DNA from: Anaerobacillus sp. CMMVII
GTDB lineage: Bacteria > Bacillota > Bacilli > Bacillales > Anaerobacillaceae
Length of the DNA: 64,000 bases
Direction of reading: 5' to 3'
NCBI RefSeq assembly: GCF_025377685.1
Contig: NZ_JACEHK010000008.1
Location: 1-64,000 of the forward strand
The notes beneath the pieces are model-generated. The model saw only the letters and a list, made by a program, of their open reading frames with translations, did not search any database and was not told the DNA's origin. Of the stretch, positions 55,181 to 63,886 are shown in pieces. The number at the start of each line of letters is the position of its first letter. Position 1 is the stretch's first letter. The position numbers and the translations under genes were made by a program.

Positions 55181-55549
55181 CTAATTTTTTTCTAATTGAT
55201 CCTTTAAGATAAAGACGATAATTCGTTCACCGTTTCTTGTACTTATATCGGTATGGAAGCTTTCGACGGTTTCACCAGTTAAGGTATTAATTATTTCTTT
55301 GAGATGATGGTTGCCAGCTTCAATTAGGTCAGCGCGAATTTTCTTGATTGAAAGAAGTCCTGTATCGGTCTTTGTTAATTCTTTTTCGGCAGGAGTAAGT
55401 ATGCCTTTAAGGTGAACGATAATCATATTTCTCAAGATGTCTGTCTTTACTTGTAACGGACCTCTGCCAAGATACTCTTTTTCCCATTGAGTAATTGATT
55501 TACTGATTTCCGCCTCTAACTGACCTTTTTTTTGAAAAGGTGTTTCCAA
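55181..55549 (-). CDS. DUF2294 family protein
   Basis: A 122-residue protein. GQLEAEISKSITQWEKEYLG and RGPLQVKTDILRNMIIVHLK match DUF2294, often found next to SbtA-type transporters. The start is TTG 55549 behind GAGGGGG, preferred over an upstream GTG. A regulatory role for bicarbonate uptake is an inference from its position. Confidence 0.78.
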   Translation of the reverse strand: METPFQKKGQLEAEISKSITQWEKEYLGRGPLQVKTDILRNMIIVHLKGILTPAEKELTKTDTGLLSIKKIRADLIEAGNHHLKEIINTLTGETVESFHTDISTRNGERIIVFILKDQLEKN

Positions 55550-55576
55550 GCTCGATTCCCCCTCTCTAAAAACCAC

Positions 55577-55958
55577 TTATAAAAAATAAAAAAGTATATT
55601 CCACACCTGTAGATAGATGAGAATATACCGGTTATTTTCATCAATGCAGCTAGTTTCATAAAATTACCCTTGTATCACTACCACGAGAAGGTGGCATTAA
55701 TCTAAGTTTAATTTTTAACTAGGGCATGTATTTCATACACGGTTAATATTTGGTTAATTCCGATTATAGCGAGTAGAGGTTTAACTGTCAATGCTTCGTT
55801 TTTCATAGAAATGTCCTGTATTTTTAGTTCAAGCGCCAAGTATTCTTGTTGTTACAAAAAGGTACTCTTAAAGAACGTAAAATAGTATATGTAGACAAAC
55901 TGTTGTGAATAAAATAAAGTATTATATAATTAAGTGTTTGTTTATGGAGGCAGGAATA
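55577..55958. other. Intergenic between divergent genes
   Basis: Holds the divergent promoters of the DUF2294 and ZIP genes. A hairpin (GCCACCTTCTCGTGGTAG on the minus strand, near 55680) is the only structure noticed. No gene seen. Confidence 0.4.
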
Positions 55959-56687
55959 ATGGAACAATTTATAGTTGCCAGTGTATTATCCGCTTTAGCA
56001 ACAGGTGTAGGTGCGTTACCTGTTTTGTTTTTTCAAAAGGCAACTCATCGTTGGCGCGATGTATTATTAGCTTTTACAGCAGGGGTAATGGTTGCAGCAG
56101 CAACGTTTGAGTTAATCCCTGAAGCAATCGAAATGTCAAATATATTCTTGATGTCAGTGGGTGTTTTAGTAGGTGTCTTAGTTTTAACCATGCTAGAGCG
56201 TACCATACCGCATATCGATTTGAGTCACAATCAGAAAAGGATTAATTTTGATCAAAAGTCGATGTTAATTATTGCTGCTATAACTTTGCATAACTTACCA
56301 GAAGGTTTATCAGTAGGTGTGAGTTATGGGAGTGGGGTTGAGGGGTTAGGTCCAGTAATTGCAATAGCGATCGGCTTGCAAAACGCGCCAGAAGGACTTC
56401 TCATCGCTTTGTTTTTAGTGCAGCAGCAAGTGAACAAATGGAAAGCATTTATTCTTGCGACTTTAACTGGTGCTGTTGAAATTGTGACCGCGTTTATTGG
56501 TTATTTTTTAACTGCTTATGTGTCTGGCCTAGTCCCATTCGGATTAGCGTTTGCAGCAGGATCAATGCTTTACATCGTGTACAAAGAAATCATTCCAGAA
56601 AGTCACGGTGATGGGCATGCGTTAAGTGCGACATACGCATTTGTCTTTGGATTACTAGCGATGATTTTTCTAACGAATATTTTTTAA
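55959..56687 (+). CDS. ZIP-family metal transporter
   Basis: A 242-residue divalent metal transporter (GufA/ZupT-like) with eight helices. HNLPEGLSVGVSYG and GLQNAPEGLLIALF carry the paired metal-site motifs of helices IV and V. A Zn/Mn/Fe import role is known for the family; the ion here is not determined. ATG 55959 follows GGAGG. Confidence 0.9.
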   Translation: MEQFIVASVLSALATGVGALPVLFFQKATHRWRDVLLAFTAGVMVAAATFELIPEAIEMSNIFLMSVGVLVGVLVLTMLERTIPHIDLSHNQKRINFDQKSMLIIAAITLHNLPEGLSVGVSYGSGVEGLGPVIAIAIGLQNAPEGLLIALFLVQQQVNKWKAFILATLTGAVEIVTAFIGYFLTAYVSGLVPFGLAFAAGSMLYIVYKEIIPESHGDGHALSATYAFVFGLLAMIFLTNIF

Positions 56688-56693
56688 GCATAT

Positions 56694-56728
56694 AAAACAC
56701 ATGTTCCTTGGTATCGACATGTGTTTTT
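56694..56728 (+). terminator. Terminator after the ZIP gene
   Basis: AAACACATGT pairs with ACATGTGTTT, with a T run. Confidence 0.75.
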
Positions 56729-56766
56729 AGACATTATCGTAAAATACTGGATTGGTGGAAAAATGC

Positions 56767-57237
56767 ATGGAATCTATAACATTTGAAGAAATTCGCGAAG
56801 ATACATTATATATCGCCCTCGAGTTGGTCAATTCGAATTTAGCATATAATGTATTAGAACATAACAAAGAAACGAGAACCCTTGAAGAGCTCAAGGAAGA
56901 ATTACTAAATGATCAAACGAAAAGCATGTTTATAAAACTTGATGAAACTTACATCGGACTGATTGATTATCTGATGAAAAATCCAAAAGACAATTTTCCT
57001 TGGATCGGCTTATTTCTTATCCATAGTGATTATCAGGGGTATGGTTTTGGGAGCGGCGCCTATTTTCGCTTTGAAAATGAGATTTTAAAACCAGAGACGA
57101 AGATTGTTCGGATAGGAATTCTGAAAGAAAATAAAATAGCGAAAGGTTTCTGGGAGTCACAAGGTTATCAATACGATCAAACCATTGTTACTGAACAGGA
57201 TAAAGTCGTTTTCTGTTATCAAAAAAGCCTTGTGTGA
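56767..57237 (+). CDS. GNAT acetyltransferase
   Basis: A 156-residue N-acetyltransferase. PWIGLFLIHSDYQGYGFGSG is the acetyl-CoA loop (motif A) and LKENKIAKGFWESQGYQ is motif B. I chose ATG 56767 (MESITFEEIRED); the longer frame starts at TTG 56752. Substrate unknown. Confidence 0.8.
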   Translation: MESITFEEIREDTLYIALELVNSNLAYNVLEHNKETRTLEELKEELLNDQTKSMFIKLDETYIGLIDYLMKNPKDNFPWIGLFLIHSDYQGYGFGSGAYFRFENEILKPETKIVRIGILKENKIAKGFWESQGYQYDQTIVTEQDKVVFCYQKSLV

Positions 57238-57253
57238 ACTTAAAGAAATAGAC

Positions 57254-57292
57254 AAAAGCTGAGAATAAGGTAGCTACTTATTCCCAGCTTTT
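57254..57292. terminator. Terminator between convergent genes
   Basis: AAAAGCTGAGAATAAG pairs with CTTATTCCCAGCTTTTT around a six-base loop. Confidence 0.8.
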
Positions 57293-57619
57293 TATTTGTG
57301 ATTTAGCTTGATCTAGTGAGATTAGCATTTTTTGCATAGGCGTTGGACAAAGTGAATTGTACTTTTTAACGAGAATATTAATTTCAGCAATTTCTTGATT
57401 GAGTTGATCTGTTTCAGATGGGGTTTCTAGTAAAAGGATGATTTTGCCTAAACGATCTCTGACATCTTGTTGAATCGCAATCCATTGTGGGACATAGCCG
57501 GCATTTTTTATTGTTCGATCAAGAACATTTCCCTCAAGAACTTCTCTTGATAATGGTTTTCCCATCCCTTTTAACTTCTCATCCCTGTTAATCATATCTC
57601 CTAGCCAGTCTCTAGACAT
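57278..57619 (-). CDS. DUF1992 (DnaJ-family C28-like) protein
   Basis: A 113-residue protein. GKPLSREVLEGNVLDRTIKN and AGYVPQWIAIQQDVRDRL match the DUF1992 domain. ATG 57619 follows AAAGGAGG. The domain occurs in DnaJ homologue C28 of eukaryotes, but no J-domain is present here. Function unknown. Confidence 0.75.
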   Translation of the reverse strand: MSRDWLGDMINRDEKLKGMGKPLSREVLEGNVLDRTIKNAGYVPQWIAIQQDVRDRLGKIILLLETPSETDQLNQEIAEINILVKKYNSLCPTPMQKMLISLDQAKSQIKSWE

Positions 57620-57722
57620 GAGTGGTCCTCCTTTCACGATTTCCATGTTTACTCTATTATACTAGATAATGGTATAATATCAACGAAGCTGGGCACTTGT
57701 AGCCAATCTCATTAGGGGGAAT

Positions 57723-58004
57723 ATGATGAAAAAAGCGAATAGTTATTGTGGTTTATTATTTGGAGTAGGAATTTTTTTGTTAATTATTGGTATTATTAAC
57801 GTGGTTGCTTTTAATATTAATGAATTTTTCGAAGGTTTTAATAAAATAATGCTATATTTCGTCTTTTCAGTTGGTAGTTTGCTATTATTTTTAAGTTTTG
57901 TCATTAGTAAAATTCTTGACAATATCGAGGGAGAGATGACCCAACTAAGGGACCGTGTGTTAGAGCTAGATATAAAGGTTAATGAGCAGAAGAGGAAGTA
58001 TTAG
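57723..58004 (+). CDS. Small membrane protein with coiled-coil tail
   Basis: A 93-residue protein: two hydrophobic helices (about 8-30 and 42-64), then a heptad-like tail (EGEMTQLRDRVLELDIKVNE). GGGGGA precedes two adjacent ATG codons. No family recognised. Confidence 0.6.
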   Translation: MMKKANSYCGLLFGVGIFLLIIGIINVVAFNINEFFEGFNKIMLYFVFSVGSLLLFLSFVISKILDNIEGEMTQLRDRVLELDIKVNEQKRKY

Positions 58005-58035
58005 TTCTTACCTTTGAAAACAAGAAGATAAAAAT

Positions 58036-58083
58036 AGAGGCTGTACCAAAAGTGTCTGACACTTTGTTTTTTGGACAGCCTCA
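58036..58083. terminator. Terminator of the rRNA methyltransferase gene
   Basis: GAGGCTGT..CCAAAA and TTTTGGACAGCCTC pair, with an inner AAAGTGTC/GACACTTT stem. Located at the 3' end of the minus-strand gene. Confidence 0.75.
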
Positions 58084-58088
58084 TTGCA

Positions 58089-59273
58089 TTATTTTCTCGA
58101 AGTAACCTCATAAATTGCAAACTTTAAATAGTCACCTTCATCGGCACCAAGTAATGTGGGGTGATCAATGCCTGCGCCGCTCCAGTGAATTTTCCGTAAG
58201 ATCTTCTGAGCATCAAAAGCTGCATCCTGAACCATTTGGATAAACATATCAGGATGTACGTGATAAGAACAACTTGCTGTGACAAAATAGCCGCCTTCTT
58301 TTACAAGCTTTAAGCCATTAAGGTTTACATCTTTATATCCACTATACGCTTTGTCAACGGTACGTCTTGATTTTGCAAATGCAGGAGGGTCAACGATGAC
58401 AACGTCCCACTTTTTCTCTTGTTGTACTGACTCACGTAAATAATCAAAGGCATTGGCAACAACAAAATCAATATTTTCAGTAAAACCATTTAACTCGGCA
58501 TTACGTTTGGCTGTTTCAATGGCATGTTCAGAAATATCGACGGCAGTCACATGTTTAGCTCCATAAGAATAGGCATTAAGCATAAATGAGCCTGTATGCG
58601 TAAAGCAGTCTAGTACGGTCGCATCAGGTGTAATTAATGGTTTGATAGCAGCACGATTTTCCCGTTGATCAAAGAAAAACCCTGTTTTTTGTCCACCTTC
58701 AATATCAACAACATATTTTACACCATTTTCTTCGATTTCAATTTCAGTAGGAGATTCCCCGTACCAAAATCCTTTTTCTTGTTCTAAGCCTTCTAATTCA
58801 CGAACATAAACATCATTTCGTAGATAAACGGCTTTAGGATTGAAGACTTCAAGAAGTCCTTTTAAGATCCAATCTTTTCGAACTTCCATTCCGAGTGAAA
58901 CGATTTGAACAACAAGGACATCCTCGTATTTATCAACAACGAGTCCAGGTAAAAAATCAGCCTCACCATAAACAGCACGACAAGAACGTACTTCAGGGAT
59001 AAAGCGTTCGCGATGCTGCCACGCCTTGCGAATTTTTTCAATAAAAAATTGCTCGTTAATTTCTTCATCTTGATATGTTAAAAGTCGGACGATCATTTGC
59101 GATTGCGGATTGATATAGCCTTTTCCTAATAAGTGATTTTGGTGGTTATAAACTTCTACGATATCACCAGGCTCGTACTCTCCCTTAATTTTTGCTACTT
59201 CACTTTGATATACCCAAGGATGACCTTCCTCAAGGCGTTTTTTTCTTTGTCTGTTTAAAATAACTTTTGCCAC
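58089..59273 (-). CDS. Class I SAM-dependent rRNA methyltransferase (RlmI-like)
   Basis: A 394-residue protein: N-terminal PUA domain (MAKVILNRQRKKRLEEGHPW), a linker, then a Rossmann methyltransferase. VLDCFTHTGSFML is the SAM loop, DVVIVDPPAFAKS is motif IV, and SCSYHV carries the catalytic Cys. E. coli RlmI makes m5C1962 in 23S rRNA; the site in this organism is inferred. Confidence 0.9.
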   Translation of the reverse strand: MAKVILNRQRKKRLEEGHPWVYQSEVAKIKGEYEPGDIVEVYNHQNHLLGKGYINPQSQMIVRLLTYQDEEINEQFFIEKIRKAWQHRERFIPEVRSCRAVYGEADFLPGLVVDKYEDVLVVQIVSLGMEVRKDWILKGLLEVFNPKAVYLRNDVYVRELEGLEQEKGFWYGESPTEIEIEENGVKYVVDIEGGQKTGFFFDQRENRAAIKPLITPDATVLDCFTHTGSFMLNAYSYGAKHVTAVDISEHAIETAKRNAELNGFTENIDFVVANAFDYLRESVQQEKKWDVVIVDPPAFAKSRRTVDKAYSGYKDVNLNGLKLVKEGGYFVTASCSYHVHPDMFIQMVQDAAFDAQKILRKIHWSGAGIDHPTLLGADEGDYLKFAIYEVTSRK

Positions 59274-59462
59274 ATGCTCAACTCCGTTTATTAATGTAGA
59301 ATGTAGAATAAATTAATTAATCACATTTACTTTGAATTCCTATGTATTTTAGTATAACCCTCTCATCATACAGAAATAAGCATTTGTTGGCAATATTGGT
59401 AGTGTATAATTTGTCCTTCATTTATGGTAAGATAAATAATTATAAAATAGGAGTGGAAAACT

Positions 59463-59663
59463 ATGATTCATGAGAAGTGGTTGAATACACCAACAATTAA
59501 GTCTGTTAAATGTGTACATACAAACGCTAAAAAATATACAGTGAGCTCTGCGTTAACTGTAGGGAAAATGTATGATGTGAAAAATGAAACTGAAGAGTTC
59601 ATCTTTGTCATCGATAACACAGGAAAAGTTGGCGCTTATTACAAGGATTATTTTGAGCTGTAG
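59463..59663 (+). CDS. DUF6501-like small protein
   Basis: A 66-residue soluble protein. MIHEKWLNTPTIKSVKCVHT and VIDNTGKVGAYYKDYFEL suggest the Bacillaceae DUF6501 family, with a small beta-rich fold. ATG follows AGGAGTGG. Function unknown. Confidence 0.65.
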   Translation: MIHEKWLNTPTIKSVKCVHTNAKKYTVSSALTVGKMYDVKNETEEFIFVIDNTGKVGAYYKDYFEL

Positions 59664-59703
59664 GGTGGTGTTTTGCCACCTTTTTTTATAGGAGGACTAA
59701 GGA

Positions 59704-60357
59704 ATGAAAACTGCTTTATTAATTGGAGCTACAGGGTTAGTAGGTAAAGAATTATTACATAAGTTATTGGAATGTGATCAATATGAAAAAGTGATTACAG
59801 TTACCCGAAGACCAATAGAGGTAGTGAATGATAAGCTAGAGCAACTTGTAATTAATTTTGATGATTTAGATAAGTGTAGAAAACTTTTTGAAGTAGACAC
59901 TGTATTCTGTACATTGGGTACTACAATGAAAAAGGCAAAAACGAAGCGGAATTTTGTCAAAGTTGATTTTGATTATCCTGTGAATGCTGCCAAATTAGCT
60001 TTGGACCGTGGCGCTTCCCAATTTTTTATCGTTACCGCCATGGGTGCTAATCAACATTCGCCGTTTTTTTACAATCAAGTCAAAGGAAATGTTGAAGCTG
60101 CCATTGAACAGCTAGGGTTTCCAACCCTCTATATTATTCGCCCTTCCCTGCTAATTGGTCATCGAAATGAGGGACGATTTGGTGAAGATGTTGGGCAGTT
60201 TATCACAAAAGCTTTACCTTTTCTATTTAAAGGACCATTGCAAAAATACCAGCCGAACGAAGCGCGTTCTGTAGCGAGTGCAATGCTCAATCTTTCTTTA
60301 AAAGAACAAACTGGTACATTTATTGTAGAATCAGAATTAATTGAAGAATACAAATAA
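59704..60357 (+). CDS. NAD(P)-dependent oxidoreductase/epimerase-like (atypical SDR)
   Basis: A 217-residue protein. The start MKTALLIGATGLVGKELL is the NAD(P) GxxGxxG loop; VFCTLGTTMKKAKTK and FFIVTAMGANQHSPFFYNQVKG are SDR-a5 blocks similar to human TIP30/HTATIP2. The Tyr-x-x-x-Lys is replaced by YNQVK. AGGAGG precedes ATG. Substrate unknown. Confidence 0.8.
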   Translation: MKTALLIGATGLVGKELLHKLLECDQYEKVITVTRRPIEVVNDKLEQLVINFDDLDKCRKLFEVDTVFCTLGTTMKKAKTKRNFVKVDFDYPVNAAKLALDRGASQFFIVTAMGANQHSPFFYNQVKGNVEAAIEQLGFPTLYIIRPSLLIGHRNEGRFGEDVGQFITKALPFLFKGPLQKYQPNEARSVASAMLNLSLKEQTGTFIVESELIEEYK

Positions 60358-60392
60358 AATGCCAAGCCATGAAAATTTCCAATAGTAATTTT

Positions 60393-60424
60393 AGAAATAG
60401 CAGTTTTGCTATTTCTTTTTTTTA
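60393..60424 (+). terminator. Terminator
   Basis: AGAAATAGCA pairs with TGCTATTTCT, followed by eight T. Confidence 0.8.
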
Positions 60425-60538
60425 TGGAAATTTAATGTTGACAATTTATTCAAGAGAAGTTACGATAAAAGTGTATTAACTGTACTATTTTAATTAGTAC
60501 GGATGATACGCGAGTAAAGGCTGGAGAGGGGTATTTAA

Positions 60539-61243
60539 GTGATAACAATAAATAATTTAAATCATTCTTTTTTCATTGGTAAGAAAAATGAAGAAAATGA
60601 AATGAATGTCTTAAAAAATGTTTCAATGACAATCAAACAAGGTGAGGTTGCTACGATTGTAGGAAGAAGTGGTTCAGGAAAATCAACTTTACTTAATATA
60701 ATTTCAGGCTTTCTAGCGCCTACATCTGGAAACATAAAAATAAATGATATAGATGTTACGAATTTTAACGAAAAAAAATGGGCAAAGTTTCGCCTCGACC
60801 ATTTAGGATTTGTCTTTCAAAGTTTTCAATTGATACCTAGTTTAACGACCTTTGAAAATATTGAGCTACCACTAACGCTTAAAGGAATATCACCTAAAGA
60901 AAGAAAGCAATTAGTCATTAATATGCTTGAAGAAGTTGGCTTGCAAAACCACGGTAACCATTTTCCGAATGAGTTATCTGGTGGACAGCAACAACGTGTA
61001 AGTATCGCCCGTGCCTTAATTACAAATCCTTCAATCATATTGGCTGATGAACCGACTGGTAGTTTAGACTCTGAGACTGAGAGGGATATTCTCCGGTTAA
61101 TCAAAAAGTTAAACCGTGAGAAGGGCATTACGTTTTTTATTATTACTCATGATGATCATGTAGCATCTATTTCAAGTCGAACTTTCCAACTACATGACGG
61201 TGTACTAAGCGAAAACGGAGGCGTTTTATATGAGGCTAAATGA
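60539..61243 (+). CDS. ABC transporter ATPase (MacB/LolD type)
   Basis: A 234-residue ATPase: Walker A GRSGSGKST, Q-loop VFQSFQLIPS, signature LSGGQQQR and Walker B ILADEPTGSLD, all intact. The GSLD after Walker B is typical of MacB/LolD ATPases. GTG 60539 follows GGAGAGGGG. It overlaps the permease gene by 14 bases. Confidence 0.92.
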   Translation: MITINNLNHSFFIGKKNEENEMNVLKNVSMTIKQGEVATIVGRSGSGKSTLLNIISGFLAPTSGNIKINDIDVTNFNEKKWAKFRLDHLGFVFQSFQLIPSLTTFENIELPLTLKGISPKERKQLVINMLEEVGLQNHGNHFPNELSGGQQQRVSIARALITNPSIILADEPTGSLDSETERDILRLIKKLNREKGITFFIITHDDHVASISSRTFQLHDGVLSENGGVLYEAK

Positions 61244-62546
61244 TCAAGTAAAATTTATCCGTAGAAATATGAAAAAAAATAAAATGCGTGTGTTTATGAC
61301 AGTGTTAGCGACGACAATGGGCTGTGCTTTTTTAATCGTACTGGCTTCAGTAGGGTTTGGTGTTCATCAAAGTATTACGAAAGAAATGACCGACTATCAA
61401 ATCTTAACTGAACTTCGTGTGCATGGAAAAGAAGTTGGCGGTGAATTTTCAGGGATAAAAGAAGACGACATTGAAAAGTTGAAAAAATTAGATCAAGTAA
61501 GTGCGGTTGTAAGTAGAGTGCACGTTTATGGGAATTTGAGCGCAGAAGTTGATGGAATATTAACTCAAACGAATACGATATTGACGAATATGGAAGAAGA
61601 AATGAAAGCTAATTTTGAACTCTCAGAAGGGCGAGTTCCACAATCGAAAAATGAAATTATCGTAGGCTCCCATTTTGCAAAAGGGTTGTTAACCGAAGAG
61701 CAAATCAAGCAACAACAACTTTTTTATGAAAAGGGTGAAGGTGAACTCCCTTCAGGCTACACTGGAGATCTTCTTGGGAAAGAACTAACATTTACGATGA
61801 CGAAAGAGGTAGAAGGGAATTTCACAACTGAACAGCTTCAATTTACGATTGTAGGGATCTCCAAACTTCCATCAAGGGACTGGATGGAGGATAGAGCCTT
61901 GTATATAAGCAATGAATATAATCAAGAAATCCTTACGAATACTACTGTAATGGAGGAAGAGTTAGAGCATAGAAAACGCCATCCATTTGATGAAGTAAAG
62001 GTGTATGCTGCGAGTTTGAATGAAATTGAAGATTTGAGTAAATCGTTAAAGGATGACGGTTATCACGTTTACTCAATCTCTGATGAGTTAAAGGGGATTA
62101 ATTTATTTTTTACTGCACTAAAGGCAGGACTAATTTTTGTAGGTACAATTACGGTAATCATCGCCTCGATAGGTATATTTAATACAATGACGATGGCAGT
62201 TACCGAACGTACACAAGACATTGGAATTATGAAAGCGATTGGAGGATGTCCTTCGTTTATTCGTAAAATGTTCTTATTGGAATGTGCGTTTATTGGGATC
62301 CTCGGTTCGATTATAGGTGTAATTATCTCTTATGTAATCAGTTGGGCTGCAAATTTCATAATTCCTCTTATACTAGAAGCTGTTACTGACAGCGGCCCGA
62401 TTGATTTTACGTTTTCAGCTATTCCGCCTAGTCTTGTGTTAATAGCCGCCTCTATTAGTATTGGCGTAGCCATACTATCTGGGTTACGCCCTGCAGTTAA
62501 GGCAACGAATATCAATGTATTATCAGCATTGAGAAGAGAAGTATAG
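61230..62546 (+). CDS. ABC transporter permease (MacB/FtsX type)
   Basis: A 438-residue permease: helix near the N-terminus (20-45), a periplasm-side type domain of about 250 residues, then three helices. MTVLATTMGCAFLIVLASVG and TMTMAVTERTQDIGIMKAIG are FtsX/MacB signatures. Together with the ATPase it probably forms a mechanotransmission or lipoprotein/peptide export complex. The third gene (62551) encodes a likely accessory protein. Confidence 0.9.
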   Translation: MRLNDQVKFIRRNMKKNKMRVFMTVLATTMGCAFLIVLASVGFGVHQSITKEMTDYQILTELRVHGKEVGGEFSGIKEDDIEKLKKLDQVSAVVSRVHVYGNLSAEVDGILTQTNTILTNMEEEMKANFELSEGRVPQSKNEIIVGSHFAKGLLTEEQIKQQQLFYEKGEGELPSGYTGDLLGKELTFTMTKEVEGNFTTEQLQFTIVGISKLPSRDWMEDRALYISNEYNQEILTNTTVMEEELEHRKRHPFDEVKVYAASLNEIEDLSKSLKDDGYHVYSISDELKGINLFFTALKAGLIFVGTITVIIASIGIFNTMTMAVTERTQDIGIMKAIGGCPSFIRKMFLLECAFIGILGSIIGVIISYVISWAANFIIPLILEAVTDSGPIDFTFSAIPPSLVLIAASISIGVAILSGLRPAVKATNINVLSALRREV

Positions 62547-62550
62547 AGAT

Positions 62551-63024
62551 ATGAAATTTAGTAGGAAGGCTATAATTACTAGCATTGTGATTGTAAGTTT
62601 GATCCTTATCTTCGGATTGTTTAAGGAGGACTTGTGGGAAGTAAACGAGGCTTTGTTAAAGAAAGAAGTTCTTTCTATTGATGAAAACATTAAACATATA
62701 AATTTACAAGAGGTTACACCATTTGAGTGGGATGTTATGTATTCCTTTGCCCCATATACGTCGAAGGATCAGATATATGATGTTGTAGGATATAAATGGG
62801 ATAAAATTACGGAAACAGTTAGTGAAGGAATGAACCAAATTGTTTTTTTGAAAGATGGAAAGGTAGTTTGTTATCTTTATGGGTATCCAGAAAATAACGG
62901 ATACGGTATCTATTTTTTAGGGGAAAATTTTAAGGGTGTTGCATCGAAGTTAAGTGTAAAAGAGGATTTGGATTTTCAAGTAACTCGAAGTAATGGTGTC
63001 ATCTATCTGCAGGCAAATAAATAA
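62551..63024 (+). CDS. Membrane-anchored protein of the ABC operon
   Basis: A 157-residue protein with an N-terminal helix (residues 9-24) and an extracellular soluble domain. It lies 4 bases after the permease stop. No Cys lipobox is present, so it is an anchored rather than lipid-modified protein. The family is not recognised; a substrate-binding or accessory role is an inference. Confidence 0.6.
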   Translation: MKFSRKAIITSIVIVSLILIFGLFKEDLWEVNEALLKKEVLSIDENIKHINLQEVTPFEWDVMYSFAPYTSKDQIYDVVGYKWDKITETVSEGMNQIVFLKDGKVVCYLYGYPENNGYGIYFLGENFKGVASKLSVKEDLDFQVTRSNGVIYLQANK

Positions 63025-63073
63025 CTTTAGATGGTAGACACTTGTGAGTTCCCCTACCTTTTTACATTCAATT

Positions 63074-63113
63074 AATAAATGAGCCTAGAGACAATTCTCT
63101 AGGCTCATTTATT
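63074..63113. terminator. Terminator, bidirectional
   Basis: AATAAATGAGCCTAGAG pairs perfectly with CTCTAGGCTCATTTATT around a six-base loop. Confidence 0.85.
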
Positions 63114-63204
63114 GTTTAAGGTGAACAATTTATAAAAGTTAATACGATTTTGTAGTAACAAAAGATACATTAGATAGGATTTTTATCCTCTAAAAGAGAA
63201 TTTA

Positions 63205-63432
63205 TTATTGAAGCAATGCGGCTTTAATGAAACGGTTTTCATCTTCAACGAGTCCGCAGCTAGCACATTGTACCCTTTTATCAGGGCCAGTATATCGTAA
63301 GTGGTAAGGTTCAAGATTATCAATTGGATTGTAACTCCCAGTGTTCGCATCCATTTTCACAGCAGTAACAACTTGATCAATGATGTTAAACCTGCTTCTA
63401 GCTTTACAAGAAGGACAACGATAAGCAGTCAT
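63205..63432 (-). CDS. Zinc-ribbon small protein
   Basis: A 75-residue protein with two Cys pairs, CPSC near the N-terminus and CASC later, a likely four-Cys zinc site. ATG 63432 (MTAYRCPSCKARSR) follows AAAGGAG. Function unknown. Confidence 0.65.
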   Translation of the reverse strand: MTAYRCPSCKARSRFNIIDQVVTAVKMDANTGSYNPIDNLEPYHLRYTGPDKRVQCASCGLVEDENRFIKAALLQ

Positions 63433-63552
63433 AATGGTAACTCCTTTCAATAAGTTGTTATATTTAGTATAACTAACAATATTTACATTATGCGGTGGAA
63501 TGTTTGTACGGTAGACGTTTTAGAGTTGAAAATGATTGAGGAGGAAAATGCT

Positions 63553-63765
63553 ATGCCATATGTAAACATTAAAGTAACGCGGGAAAATGGGAAGGGGATT
63601 ACCATTGAAGAAAAAAAACAACTCATTCTTGGGGCAACAAAACTGCTTCAAGACGTATTAGGGAAAAATCCAGCAACAACAATCGTCATCATTGATGAAA
63701 TTGAAACAGATAATTGGGGTATCGCCGGACAAACCGTAACAGAAAGAAGAAAAGAAGGCAATTGA
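63553..63765 (+). CDS. 4-oxalocrotonate tautomerase family protein
   Basis: A 70-residue tautomerase. MPYVNIKVTRENGKG gives the catalytic Pro at the mature N-terminus, and EEKKQLILGATKLLQDVLGK and VIIDEIETDNWGIAG follow the family pattern. ATG 63553 follows GAGGAGG, preferred over the upstream in-frame start at 63490. Substrate unknown. Confidence 0.85.
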   Translation: MPYVNIKVTRENGKGITIEEKKQLILGATKLLQDVLGKNPATTIVIIDEIETDNWGIAGQTVTERRKEGN

Positions 63766-63886
63766 TCCTTAAAATTGGACAAAAACATTCGAAAATTAGT
63801 AAAGTAGTTTAAGGAAATGACCTATTTACTAAATGTTTTTTAATTTGGAACTTATAGAGGATCATAGAAGGGAAGCTGTTGAAGAG

